DNA of 64,000 bases from Desulfosporosinus sp. (GTDB lineage: Bacteria; Bacillota; Desulfitobacteriia; Desulfitobacteriales; Desulfitobacteriaceae), in contig DOPM01000029.1 in the NCBI GenBank assembly GCA_003513495.1, positions 297,222-361,221 of the forward strand, read 5' to 3'. The notes beneath the pieces were generated by a model. The model was given only the letters and a program-made list of their open reading frames with translations. It searched no databases and was not told the origin of the DNA. The position numbers and the translations under genes are program-made. Within the stretch, counting starts at the first letter, position 1. Each line of letters opens with the position of its first letter. Positions 7,099 through 16,756 of this stretch are shown piece by piece.

Positions 7099-8982
7099 TT
7101 AATGGCGTATGATGGCACCGAAACGGCATTTTTCCATACATGCCCCGCATTTAAGGCAACGGTCTTCATCTATAATGTGAGGTTCCTTGACAGAACCCGT
7201 GATACAGTTAGCCGGGCAATGTTTGGTGCAAAGAGTACACCCTTTACATTTGTCAGTAATCTTGTACTTCAGTAAACTCTTGCAAACCCCGGCCGGACAG
7301 GATTTATCGACAATATGGGCCAGGTATTCGTCTCTGAAATACTCCAAAGTAGAAAGAATGGGATTGGGTGCACTTTGTCCAAGTCCGCAAAGAGAAGTAT
7401 CCTTAATGATCTTGCTTAATTTTTCTAGACTATCTAAATCATCTAAGGTCCCTTTGCCTTCCGTAATTTTGGTGAGGATTTCATGAAGGCGTTTTGTACC
7501 GACCCGGCAAGCAGTGCACCGGCCACAAGACTCGTCCACGGTGAATTCGAGGAAGAACTTTGCTATATTGACCATACAATCGCTATCATCCATGACAATT
7601 AGACCCCCAGAACCCATCATGGAGCCAATTGAGATTAAGGATTCATAGTCGATAGGAGTATCCAGATATTTAGTGGGGATACATCCGCCAGAGGGTCCGC
7701 CAGTTTGTGCCGCTTTAAATATTTTATGATGTTTTATCCCACCGCCGATGTCAAAAATAATTTGTCGGAGGGTTGTTCCCATAGGAACTTCTACCAGGCC
7801 AACATTGTTGACTTTCCCAGCCAAGGCAAAGACCTTGGTTCCTTTACTTTTTTCCGTTCCAATACTAGAAAACCACTCCGCTCCTCTTAAAATAATGGGG
7901 GGAATATTCGCGAAGGTTTCCACATTATTAACACAGGTGGGCTTGCCCCAGAGTCCCTGTTGAGCAGGGAAGGGTGGCTTAACCGAGGGCTCCCCGCGAG
8001 CACCTTCAATGGAATGAATAAGGGCGGTTTCTTCTCCACATACAAAGGCCCCAGCACCGTATTTTATTTCTACATCAAAGCAAAAGTCGCTACCTAATAT
8101 ACCTTCCCCAAGCAATCCATACTCCCTAGCTTGGTTAATAGCAATTTGTAAACGGTGAATAGCTAGGGGGTATTCTGCACGAATATAAATAAACCCATGG
8201 GCTGCCCCGATTGCTGAGCCTGCAATGAGCATAGCTTCTAGGACACTATGAGGGTCGCCTTCGAGGATGGAGCGGTCCATGAAAGCACCTGGATCTCCCT
8301 CGTCGGCATTACAAATAATATAGCGTTGTTTAGCCTCACCTTGACCCGTTAGTTCCCACTTCACGCCTGTGGGGAAGCCTCCACCTCCTCGCCCACGGAG
8401 GCCGCTTTTTTTTATCTCTTCAATAACTGAGGAAGGAGTCATCTTGAAAAGGACTTTCGCCAAGGCTTGATATCCATCGGCTGCGATATATTCACGAATC
8501 TCTTCAGGAGCAATATAGCTACAATTGCGGAGGGCAATGCGAAGTTGATTGTGATAGAAGGGAAGGTCAGAAGCAAAACGCTTTTCAGTGTCAGGATCAA
8601 TATAGAGAAGGCGCTCGAGCCGTTTCCCTTGGATGAAGTGTTCCTCTACTATATCTACAACATCCATGGTGGAGACATCTACATAGAGGACATTATCGGG
8701 GTGGATTTCAAGAATAGGTCCTTTTTCGCAAAAACCAAAACAACCTGTTTGGAGTACTTCAACTTGATCAGATAATCCGCGCTGATCAAGCTCCTCTTTA
8801 AGATGTTTAGCTATTTCAGGACTATCCGAAGCATGGCAGCCAGTTCCTCCACAAACCATAATGTGGCGAGGCTTACCTTGGGCATCAGGAGTCGTGATTG
8901 GGTTTGTAACACGTCGATTTTCGAGTAGAGCCAGGCTCTGAGCTTTTAGGGTATTCAGCGCTGTCGTATCTTTGAGTTTCAT
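7099..8982 (-). CDS. hydB: NADH-binding flavoprotein subunit of the [FeFe]-hydrogenase (NuoF-like)
   Basis: A 627-residue HydB/HndC-type protein. It starts with a thioredoxin-like [2Fe-2S] domain (CGGTGCH near residue 44, later TGCFGFCEKGP). The NuoF core follows, with the FMN/NADH motifs GRGGGGFPTG and GAGAFVCGEETAL, then an SLBB region and CGRCTACRVG for a [4Fe-4S] cluster. Two C-terminal ferredoxin-type sites (CKGCTLCTKHCP and CLKCGACMEKC) complete it. It carries electrons between NAD(P)H, flavin and HydA. AAGGGAGG before the ATG at 8982 sets the start. It lies 20 nt behind hydC in the operon. A separate HndB gene is absent; the fused N-terminal domain takes its place. Confidence 0.95.
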   Translation of the reverse strand: MKLKDTTALNTLKAQSLALLENRRVTNPITTPDAQGKPRHIMVCGGTGCHASDSPEIAKHLKEELDQRGLSDQVEVLQTGCFGFCEKGPILEIHPDNVLYVDVSTMDVVDIVEEHFIQGKRLERLLYIDPDTEKRFASDLPFYHNQLRIALRNCSYIAPEEIREYIAADGYQALAKVLFKMTPSSVIEEIKKSGLRGRGGGGFPTGVKWELTGQGEAKQRYIICNADEGDPGAFMDRSILEGDPHSVLEAMLIAGSAIGAAHGFIYIRAEYPLAIHRLQIAINQAREYGLLGEGILGSDFCFDVEIKYGAGAFVCGEETALIHSIEGARGEPSVKPPFPAQQGLWGKPTCVNNVETFANIPPIILRGAEWFSSIGTEKSKGTKVFALAGKVNNVGLVEVPMGTTLRQIIFDIGGGIKHHKIFKAAQTGGPSGGCIPTKYLDTPIDYESLISIGSMMGSGGLIVMDDSDCMVNIAKFFLEFTVDESCGRCTACRVGTKRLHEILTKITEGKGTLDDLDSLEKLSKIIKDTSLCGLGQSAPNPILSTLEYFRDEYLAHIVDKSCPAGVCKSLLKYKITDKCKGCTLCTKHCPANCITGSVKEPHIIDEDRCLKCGACMEKCRFGAIIRH

Positions 8983-9002
8983 ATGTCCTCCCTTCCCATG
9001 CC

Positions 9003-9503
9003 TCATGCCTCGCGCATCGTTTCAGGGCGATATTTGGCAAGGGCTTGTTTGACATCCTCGGCGTTATCTAATCGTCCATGGACTTTTCCATCCACAGTCA
9101 TAACAGGAGCTAGGCCACACGCTCCAATGCAACGTACAGAATCCAAGGAGAAGAGTTGATCCTCCGTAGTCTGACCAGTTTTTATTCCTAGCTGACTCTC
9201 GATTTCTTGTTGTAACTTTTCTGAACCTCTCACAAAACAAGCAGTACCCATGCACACATTCGCTACATGTTGCCCCCGGGGCTTCATGGTGAAGAATGAA
9301 TAGAAACTCACAACGCCATAGACCTTGGCTGAGGGGATATCCAATTTCTGCGCAATATGCCACTGGACTTTATCGGGCAGATAACCGAAAAGTTCTTGAG
9401 CATGATGGAGAATTGTAATAAGGTTTTCTTTTTTATAGGGGAGGCCGTCAATATAGTCATCCAACTGTTGATAGGGATCTTTGATCAAAGGGTTATTATA
9501 CAT
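9003..9503 (-). CDS. hydC: NuoE-like [2Fe-2S] subunit of the [FeFe]-hydrogenase
   Basis: A 166-residue thioredoxin-fold [2Fe-2S] protein of the NuoE/HydC/HndA family, with cluster cysteines in CMGTAC and CIGACG and the family segment GVVSFYSFF. It is the small electron-transfer subunit working with HydB. AAGGAG upstream of the ATG at 9503 sets the start; the longer frame to 9671 runs into the divergent promoter region. It is the first gene of the minus-strand hydC-hydB-hydA operon and is divergent from the DUF445 genes. Its stop is 20 nt before the hydB start. Confidence 0.95.
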   Translation of the reverse strand: MYNNPLIKDPYQQLDDYIDGLPYKKENLITILHHAQELFGYLPDKVQWHIAQKLDIPSAKVYGVVSFYSFFTMKPRGQHVANVCMGTACFVRGSEKLQQEIESQLGIKTGQTTEDQLFSLDSVRCIGACGLAPVMTVDGKVHGRLDNAEDVKQALAKYRPETMREA

Positions 9504-9647
9504 GGGCGTTTCTCCTTTTATCGGAAGTGTTTCTTTTAGAGTTCCCGAATTTGTTAAATCAAATCGCTGGTGCAGTGATAAAAAATAGGCTAGAATAGGA
9601 AAGAATGGGACTTGCATACTCATATTGTTTAAATGTAGGTGAAAATA

Positions 9648-10898
9648 ATGACGAAGAAGAATTATACCCAAACTGCTAATCTAACCTTGGGAGGTATTAC
9701 CCTGGGGTTTTTAGTGAGCTATCCCTTCTATCTTCAAGGTAGTTTTATTGGGGGGCTTATCTCAAGTGGATGCAGTGCAGGAATGATCGGGGGGCTTGCT
9801 GATTGGTTTGCAGTAAATGCTTTATTTCGACGCCCTTTGGGTATCAGGCCAAGTAAAATAGTGCGTACGGAAATTATACCTCAAAACCGAGAACGGATTT
9901 TTGCAGCCTTATCAGATATGGTTCAGCATGAACTACTTTCTCAAGACGTACTTAGGCGTAAACTATCTGCCTTGGATTTTTCAGGGATGCTGATTCGAGT
10001 CCTGCAAGAGCCTGAGGTGCAGGAAACAGTCAATTTCATGCTGGTTAATCTAGTACAGGATATACAGAACCATCGGGAACCGGAGGAGTTTAACCGTCAG
10101 ATTCAGAGTTTGGTTCGTGAAACAATAGGGAAATTGAATCTCTCCCAAACGTTTGCAGAAATCCTGGAATTCTCTGTGGAACGTGGAGATATCGATAAAG
10201 CCTCGGCGGCTATTTGCCGAGCAGTCTCTGAATTTGTAGATCAACCTGTTGTCAGGAAGGCCTTAGAGGATATGATCGAGGCTGCTTTGACAAGGTATGA
10301 GGAAAACAATTCTACGCGTAAAATGGTCGGGATGTTTCTTCCGGCACCTTCTGAGCTAGCGCTGGGTCTTCAAGAAAAAGCTAAAAAAGTGCTGGGAGAC
10401 GGCACCATCGAGCGGTGGCTTAAACACGCTTTGCTCAGGTTAGTGTTGGAACTCAGAACAAAGGCATCCCTGCAAGAACGTCTGAATCTCTTTGTAATGG
10501 AGGCCTTAGAAAAAGTCCTGCAAAACTCCGAACTAAAGAATATCTTTATAGCTTTCCTTGGGACAAGCACAGAGAACTCGCTGCCCATGTCAGAACAACC
10601 TTTAGCATATTTACAGAACCGGTGGAAGACAATCCTCGAAAGAATTGAGCAAAATCTAGATGCCAGGGCTCAGATCAATCAAGCAGTTAAAGTTCTTCTC
10701 GAGAAACAGATTGCCTACCATCATAATTCTATCGGACGCCTAGTGCGAGAAGGGTTGGAACCTTTAACAGATGACAAGCTAATTGCCCTGATTGAGGATA
10801 AAGCAGGTAATGATCTGCAAATGATTCGTATTAACGGCTCTGTCGTGGGTGGTTTGGCTGGAATGCTAATTTACTTGCTCGGGATGGTGTTTATCTGA
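9648..10898 (+). CDS. DUF445 membrane protein, paralogue 1
   Basis: A 416-residue DUF445 (YheB/YjiN-like) protein. It has an N-terminal hairpin of two hydrophobic segments, the family motif GGLADWFAVNALFRRP near residue 45, a long helical middle, and a C-terminal membrane segment after INGSVVGGLAG. DUF445 proteins are thought to sit at the membrane; their role is unsettled. I use the ATG at 9648, five bases after AGGTGA, instead of the GTG at 9639. The stop overlaps the next start (TGATG), implying translational coupling of the two paralogues. Confidence 0.9.
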   Translation: MTKKNYTQTANLTLGGITLGFLVSYPFYLQGSFIGGLISSGCSAGMIGGLADWFAVNALFRRPLGIRPSKIVRTEIIPQNRERIFAALSDMVQHELLSQDVLRRKLSALDFSGMLIRVLQEPEVQETVNFMLVNLVQDIQNHREPEEFNRQIQSLVRETIGKLNLSQTFAEILEFSVERGDIDKASAAICRAVSEFVDQPVVRKALEDMIEAALTRYEENNSTRKMVGMFLPAPSELALGLQEKAKKVLGDGTIERWLKHALLRLVLELRTKASLQERLNLFVMEALEKVLQNSELKNIFIAFLGTSTENSLPMSEQPLAYLQNRWKTILERIEQNLDARAQINQAVKVLLEKQIAYHHNSIGRLVREGLEPLTDDKLIALIEDKAGNDLQMIRINGSVVGGLAGMLIYLLGMVFI

Positions 10899-12220
10899 TG
10901 AATTATCATAAAAAAGCAAATCTCACCTTAACTGCAGTCTTTATCTTTTTCCTGGGGGCGGCTGTTTTAGAACACTTTTATCCCCATAATTTTGGAGTTA
11001 GACTGGTGTATTTCGTCTTGGAAGCTGCCTTAGTCGGTGGAATCGCTGATTGGTTTGCAGTAACAGCAATTTTCAGAAAACCCTTAGGATGGGGTTTTCA
11101 TACTGAACTTATCCCCAGAAATCGGGAAAAGGTTATCGAAGCAGTGGCCTCCATGGTGCAATCTGAGCTTTTGCACATAGATTTGATACGCAAAAAAATC
11201 GAGAGAGTTCCCTTTATCGAATCGCTCCTTAACTATGTAGAAAAGGAAGGCGGGCCAGTATACTTAACGAACAAGTTACTTCCCTATCTTCAGAGTTATA
11301 TCGGAAAACAACAGCCGCACCGGCTTGCTAAGGCATTGACTGAGTATCTTCATAGAAATTCCAAGACTTGGACCTTAGGACTTAAGTTACAGGCTGTAAG
11401 CGGGTGGGCCTTAAATCAGGGATATATTGATCAAGGATTAGATCGGTTAGCGGAAGGATTGTTGGATAAAGCATCAGAAGGGGAAACCCGGCAAGTTATT
11501 GTTCGCTACTTTGAGGAAATTAAACAAGAAAAGGTGAGCAATGCGGGAGGTTTAATTCGTACCCTGATGGGTTTTGTTGAAATGTCCGATGGATTAAACC
11601 TTGACGAAGCAGCAGATGCTCTGCAAGTTGAGTTGCTTTTAACCTTACGCAAATTGCAAGACCGTAACAGTCCTCTTCGGGCAACTCTAAAGGATCACCT
11701 TATGGATCAAATAGCCGAATTAGGGCAAGATCAACTCTTTGAAGAGCAAGTGCAGCAATGGAAAGATGCTGTCCTGAAAGAGCCCTTCATCGAGAGCTTT
11801 CTAGAGTCTGTCATAAAGACAGCCATAGACGCAGCAACATCACCTTCAGGTGGGACAGGGGGACAGGTTCCTTGTCCCACGTTGTATCGCCTGCTCCACC
11901 CCTATGTTGAAAAATACTGGGTTAGCCTTCAAGAGAACGGAGTACTTCGCGAAAGGATGAACTCCTTCATCGTAGATAGCTTATGCAGAATGATTAAAAA
12001 TGAACATAACTTAATTGGAAACCTAGTGAGGGAGACCCTATCAACTTACACGGACCAAGATCTTAATCAGTTTGTTCAGGATAAAGCAGGTAACGACTTA
12101 CAATGGATTCGTATCAACGGATCCATGATTGGTGGAGTGGTAGGGCTGATATTGTTTTTATTCCTAGAGTTTTTCTATAATCCCTTCATAATACCAGTAA
12201 TAATGAACTACATTCCATAA
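10898..12220 (+). CDS. DUF445 membrane protein, paralogue 2, with in-frame repeat insertion
   Basis: The 440-residue paralogue of the preceding gene has the same layout: VGGIADWFAVTAIFRKP near residue 46, a helical middle, and INGSMIGGVVG with a C-terminal membrane segment. About residues 318-328 (GGTGGQVPCPT) come from a copy of palindromic repeat A inserted in frame at 11850-11880. Glycine-rich sequence of this kind is foreign to the helical middle and is absent from paralogue 1. The reading frame survives, so the protein is probably still made, with a tolerated loop. Function is unknown. Confidence 0.9.
   Translation: MNYHKKANLTLTAVFIFFLGAAVLEHFYPHNFGVRLVYFVLEAALVGGIADWFAVTAIFRKPLGWGFHTELIPRNREKVIEAVASMVQSELLHIDLIRKKIERVPFIESLLNYVEKEGGPVYLTNKLLPYLQSYIGKQQPHRLAKALTEYLHRNSKTWTLGLKLQAVSGWALNQGYIDQGLDRLAEGLLDKASEGETRQVIVRYFEEIKQEKVSNAGGLIRTLMGFVEMSDGLNLDEAADALQVELLLTLRKLQDRNSPLRATLKDHLMDQIAELGQDQLFEEQVQQWKDAVLKEPFIESFLESVIKTAIDAATSPSGGTGGQVPCPTLYRLLHPYVEKYWVSLQENGVLRERMNSFIVDSLCRMIKNEHNLIGNLVRETLSTYTDQDLNQFVQDKAGNDLQWIRINGSMIGGVVGLILFLFLEFFYNPFIIPVIMNYIP
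11850..11880. repeat. Palindromic repeat A inside a coding sequence
   Basis: The arms GTGGGACA and TGTCCCAC enclose GGGGGACAGGTTCCT. The core GGGACAGGGGGACAGGTTCC recurs at 12225, about 370 nt downstream. The reading frame is kept. Confidence 0.8.
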
Positions 12221-12224
12221 ACGC

Positions 12225-12260
12225 GGGACAGGGGGACAGGTTCCTTGTCCCCCCTGTCCC
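12225..12260. repeat. Palindromic repeat A, intergenic copy
   Basis: GGGACAGGGGGACAGG faces CCTTGTCCCCCCTGTCCC, a stem of about 16 pairs right after the DUF445 stop. A C-rich tail follows, and then, around 12303-12325, AGGCCTCTGACCTCCGACTT, a short repeat that reappears inverted at 45297. The rest of the 390-nt gap holds the hairpin at 12450 and no gene. Confidence 0.8.
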
Positions 12261-12449
12261 TCCCCTCCCGTCCCGCCCTGCCCTGCCCCTGGACCGACTT
12301 CAGGCCTCTGACCTCCGACTTCTGTACAGGTATACAAGATTCATAGAGAGGAGGTATTGTATTTGGGTTCGTCTCTGTGCTAGAATACCAAACATAAGGT
12401 GTGCACAACCGAAAACCCATGGGTAACTAAAAATGAACGGCAAAGCAAT

Positions 12450-12499
12450 GACGCTTTGAGAATACTCGCAAGAGTAGCTCAAAGCGTCTTTTGTTTTAC
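12450..12499 (+). terminator. Terminator or attenuator hairpin upstream of amtB
   Basis: GACGCTTTGAG pairs with CTCAAAGCGTC, enclosing a small inner hairpin (TACTC-GCAA-GAGTA), and TTTTGTTTT follows. It lies 110 nt before the amtB start with no gene ahead of it on this strand for 230 nt. It could end a leader transcript and so control amtB, or simply insulate it. I found no recognisable riboswitch in front of it. Confidence 0.7.
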
Positions 12500-12608
12500 T
12501 AGCACTATCCAAGTTCTCTAAAAAGTATTAGTTGACTGGTACCAGTCATAGGCTGACTTTTACAGAAAATAAGTTTAGGTTAATGTCAATTTTTTGTTAG
12601 GAGGAATT

Positions 12609-13841
12609 ATGATGGATACAGGAGATACATCGTTTATATTGATTTCGGCGGCAATGGTCTTTCTAATGACGCCTGGTTTAGCGCTTTTTTATGGTGGTAT
12701 GGTACGTAAAAAGAACGTTCTTAGTACCCTCATGCATAGTTGGATTGTCATAGGTATTATGTCCTTACAGTGGATTTTAGTGGGATTCAGTTTAGCCTTT
12801 GGAACAGATCACTATGGTTTGATTGGAGGCCTGGACTGGCTGGGCTTGAATGGGGTTGGAATGGAACCTAATCCGGATTACTCAGCCACAATCCCAGCCA
12901 TCGTATTTATGGCCTTTCAAATGATGTTTGCAATTCTTACCCCGGCTTTAATAAGCGGTTCAGTAGCTGAGCGGATGCGTTTCCCAGCGTTTTTAGCCTT
13001 TATGATTTTGTGGGCAACGTTTGTATACGATCCTCTAGCCCACTGGGTGTGGGGGGTCGGTGGTTTCTTAAGAAATCTTGGAGCCTTAGACTTTGCAGGA
13101 GGAAATGTAGTGCATATTAGTTCGGGATACTCCGCACTAATAGCAGCTATCGTACTTGGAAAGCGTAAAGGGCTTGGCAAAGAATCCATGGCACCTCATC
13201 ATGTTCCAATGACTGTCTTAGGAGCAGGAATCCTTTGGTTTGGATGGTTTGGGTTTAATGCAGGAAGTGCTCTAGGCGCAAATGGTTTAGCAGGCATTGC
13301 CTTGGTGAATACAAATACCGCTGCAGCGGCAGGAGCGGTTGCATGGGCAATTGTAGAGCGGTTGCATAGAGGTAAATCCACGATCCTGGGGACGGCCAGC
13401 GGCGCTATTGCAGGATTAGTAGCCATAACTCCTGGAGCAGGATTTGTAACACCCCTCTCTTCTATAGTTATTGGTTTTATTGGAGGTATGATTTGCTATC
13501 TAGCCATCAGCGTGATGAAGGCAAAATTTGGATATGACGATGCTTTGGATGCTTTCGGATGTCATGGAATTGGCGGGACTTGGGGGGCTTTAGCAACAGG
13601 GGTTTTTGCCACGACGAGTATCAATTCAGCTGGTGCAGACGGATTATTCTATGGAAATGCTTCCCTCTTAGGGATTCAAGCTTTGAGTGTTTTAATCACA
13701 GTGGTGTTTACAGTGCTGGCAACCTTTATCATTTTAAAAACGATTAGCTTAGTGACGAAACTACGTGTTAGTGAGGAACAAGAATCAAATGGTTTGGATC
13801 TATCCTTACATGGGGAAACCGCCTATTCTGAGTTTGTATAA
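12609..13841 (+). CDS. amtB: Ammonium transporter
   Basis: A 410-residue Amt/MEP/Rh family protein with 11 predicted membrane segments and family motifs ALFYGGMVRKKN, GSVAERMRF, FGWFGFNAGSA and DALDAFGCHGIGGTWG (twin-histidine pore region). It conducts ammonium across the cytoplasmic membrane. AGGAGGAATT precedes two adjacent ATG codons, and I take the first. A PII gene follows by 44 nt, the classic pair in which PII blocks the channel when nitrogen is plentiful. An attenuator-like hairpin lies upstream. Confidence 0.97.
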   Translation: MMDTGDTSFILISAAMVFLMTPGLALFYGGMVRKKNVLSTLMHSWIVIGIMSLQWILVGFSLAFGTDHYGLIGGLDWLGLNGVGMEPNPDYSATIPAIVFMAFQMMFAILTPALISGSVAERMRFPAFLAFMILWATFVYDPLAHWVWGVGGFLRNLGALDFAGGNVVHISSGYSALIAAIVLGKRKGLGKESMAPHHVPMTVLGAGILWFGWFGFNAGSALGANGLAGIALVNTNTAAAAGAVAWAIVERLHRGKSTILGTASGAIAGLVAITPGAGFVTPLSSIVIGFIGGMICYLAISVMKAKFGYDDALDAFGCHGIGGTWGALATGVFATTSINSAGADGLFYGNASLLGIQALSVLITVVFTVLATFIILKTISLVTKLRVSEEQESNGLDLSLHGETAYSEFV

Positions 13842-13861
13842 TTGTGTAATTGTGAGTCTGA

Positions 13862-14224
<363 letters not shown>

Positions 14225-14273
14225 CAAATGAAAAGGGGATTGCTATTTATATCGTATGTTATGCTAACACAAA

Positions 14274-14317
14274 AAAGGCCGAGCTCTCACACAGGAACAT
14301 CGAGAGCTTGGCTTTTT
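14274..14317 (+). terminator. Rho-independent terminator of amtB-glnK
   Basis: AAAGGCCGAGCTCTC and GAGAGCTTGGCTTTTTT pair with two G-U pairs around a 13-nt loop, ending in a T-run. Confidence 0.92.
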
Positions 14318-14319
14318 TG

Positions 14320-14358
14320 ACGTATCAGACACCCATGCCACCACTGATGAATGAAAAC
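14320..14358 (-). repeat. Dispersed repeat C, copy 1
   Basis: On the minus strand this reads GTTTTCATTCATCAGTGG, then GGCATGGGTGTCTGATACGT. Both blocks occur at 60185-60232 with a few extra bases between them. A partial family-B block (AGCGAAGGATCT, 14364-14382) sits beside it, as a B copy does at 60111. Confidence 0.7.
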
Positions 14359-14428
14359 TACAGTGCGCGTAGCGAAGGATCTTAAAGTATACAGTCTTAG
14401 AAAAATAGTGAAATAATACCATTATTTG

Positions 14429-14457
14429 TTAACTTATTTCATTGATCTTCGTATACT
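14429..14457 (+). promoter_or_regulatory. Promoter candidate for the small-peptide genes
   Basis: TTAACT and TATACT are separated by 17 nt, 27 nt before the first small ORF. It fits SigA moderately; a sporulation sigma factor cannot be excluded given the YjcZ-like product. Confidence 0.5.
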
Positions 14458-14483
14458 GTAAAAAGAGGAAAGGGGGATTTAAA

Positions 14484-14582
14484 ATGGCATTCGGAGCTGG
14501 TGAAGCTAGCGGAGTTGGCGCTGGCATCGCAGTCGTGGTTGTAATAATTTTGCTCCTCATTGCGATGGGCATTGTATTCTAA
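14484..14582 (+). CDS. YjcZ-like 32-residue membrane peptide
   Basis: AAGGGGG lies seven bases before ATG. The 32 residues have a glycine-rich head (AFGAGEASGVGAG) and one hydrophobic helix (VVVVIILLLIAMGIVF). The plan resembles the YjcZ/sporulation-associated short membrane proteins of Firmicutes, whose function is unknown. A related 54-residue peptide follows 54 nt later and shares the hydrophobic C-terminus ending in VF/IF. The size class and tandem repetition support a real gene. Confidence 0.75.
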   Translation: MAFGAGEASGVGAGIAVVVVIILLLIAMGIVF

Positions 14583-14635
14583 AATCTTTAATGGTCTATA
14601 GTTAAATGAACCGAAATTAAAGGAGGCAAATTAAT

Positions 14636-14800
14636 ATGTACGGATATGGTGGATATGGTGGATATGCTGGAAATGTTGGTTACGGTGGTTGCGGATGTCC
14701 TGTTACCCCTATTGCTCCCGTAGGACCTGCTGTAGGTGTTGGTGTAGGGATTATTTCCATCGCAATATTAATTCTAATAGCTCTGGGAGTTATCTTCTAG
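14636..14800 (+). CDS. YjcZ-like 54-residue glycine/tyrosine-rich membrane peptide
   Basis: AAAGGAGG precedes ATG. The head is a Gly-Tyr repeat (YGYGGYGGYAG), followed by a CGCP pair of cysteines and a proline-rich hinge, and the C-terminal third is one hydrophobic helix (ISIAILILIALGVIF). It looks like a paralogue of the preceding peptide with a longer head. Gly-Tyr-rich heads occur in spore-coat and surface peptides, so a sporulation role is plausible but inferred. A terminator follows 18 nt after the stop. Confidence 0.78.
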   Translation: MYGYGGYGGYAGNVGYGGCGCPVTPIAPVGPAVGVGVGIISIAILILIALGVIF

Positions 14801-14817
14801 AAATTATCGAAAAAGAC

Positions 14818-14850
14818 GGGCTTCCTATGCATTAGGGAGCCCATTTTGTT
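14818..14850 (+). terminator. Terminator after the small-peptide pair
   Basis: GGGCTTCCT and AGGGAGCCC pair around a short loop and are followed by ATTTTGTTT. Confidence 0.85.
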
Positions 14851-14876
14851 TAGGTTGGTAAGAGAGGAGTGAAAAT

Positions 14877-15170
14877 ATGAGAGGACTTAACCTGTTTAAC
14901 AACCCAAATACCCCTAACCTGATGCAAAGCTTGGGACAAAGTCCAATTCCTTTACGGGGCCTCGAACGCTTTATGCAAAGACGAGGAATGAATTTGTCCG
15001 GATATCCTCAAGGTGGGAATTATCAGAGCCCGAATTTCCAGGGTCCGACCTTCCGGGCACCAAATTCGCAAGCAAATATATCAAATACCTTAGATGTACA
15101 AGAACCGCCCGAAAAAATCAGTGGAATAAAGGCGTTTTTGAGCCGATTCAGCCGTAAGTCAAACAAGTAA
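14877..15170 (+). CDS. Hypothetical Asn/Pro/Gln-rich protein
   Basis: A 97-residue protein preceded by GAGGAG. The middle is low complexity, with SPNFQGPTFRAPNSQ-type repeats rich in Asn, Pro, Gln and Gly. The C-terminus is basic (FLSRFSRKSNK). There is no signal peptide or membrane helix. The composition recalls small spore-coat-associated proteins, and the neighbouring YjcZ-like peptides point the same way, but no family is recognised. It is separated from them by a terminator, so it probably has its own promoter. Confidence 0.7.
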   Translation: MRGLNLFNNPNTPNLMQSLGQSPIPLRGLERFMQRRGMNLSGYPQGGNYQSPNFQGPTFRAPNSQANISNTLDVQEPPEKISGIKAFLSRFSRKSNK

Positions 15171-15180
15171 TCATAAACAA

Positions 15181-15207
15181 GGCACCTTGGTAACATACCA
15201 AGGTGCC
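15181..15207. terminator. Convergent terminator between the hypothetical gene and gdhA
   Basis: GGCACCTTGGTA and TACCAAGGTGCC form a perfect 12-bp stem with a three-base loop. On the minus strand TTGTTT follows, so it mainly suits gdhA. Confidence 0.8.
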
Positions 15208-15239
15208 AAACTTCCATTAAATCATCAAATGTCAATAGT

Positions 15240-16583
<1,344 letters not shown>

Positions 16584-16705
16584 TTACCCCTTTGTAATTT
16601 TATAGATTTTAATTCGCCTTTTATAATACAGCTATTCTCGTCCAATTATAAGTATCTAACAGCATGAATTCATTATACATGATCGAAAACCTAGTTTTTT
16701 AGCCC

Positions 16706-16732
16706 TAAAAAGGACAGTTGCCTGAACTGCCC
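16706..16732 (-). terminator. Terminator of the ion channel gene
   Basis: On the minus strand GGGCAGTT and AACTGTCC pair around CAGGC and are followed by TTTTT. Confidence 0.85.
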
Positions 16733-16756
16733 CCTTGGTTTGATCATGTTATCTAA

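Noticed and set aside
12400..12450. Possible c-di-GMP (GEMM) or other riboswitch before the amtB hairpin
   Set aside because: Fragments such as GGCAAAGC recall GEMM, but the order and the conserved tetraloop-receptor elements are absent.
12208..12512. Two overlapping minus-strand ORFs in the amtB upstream gap
   Set aside because: They are made of repeat A, the C-rich tail and the terminator hairpin and have no protein-like pattern.
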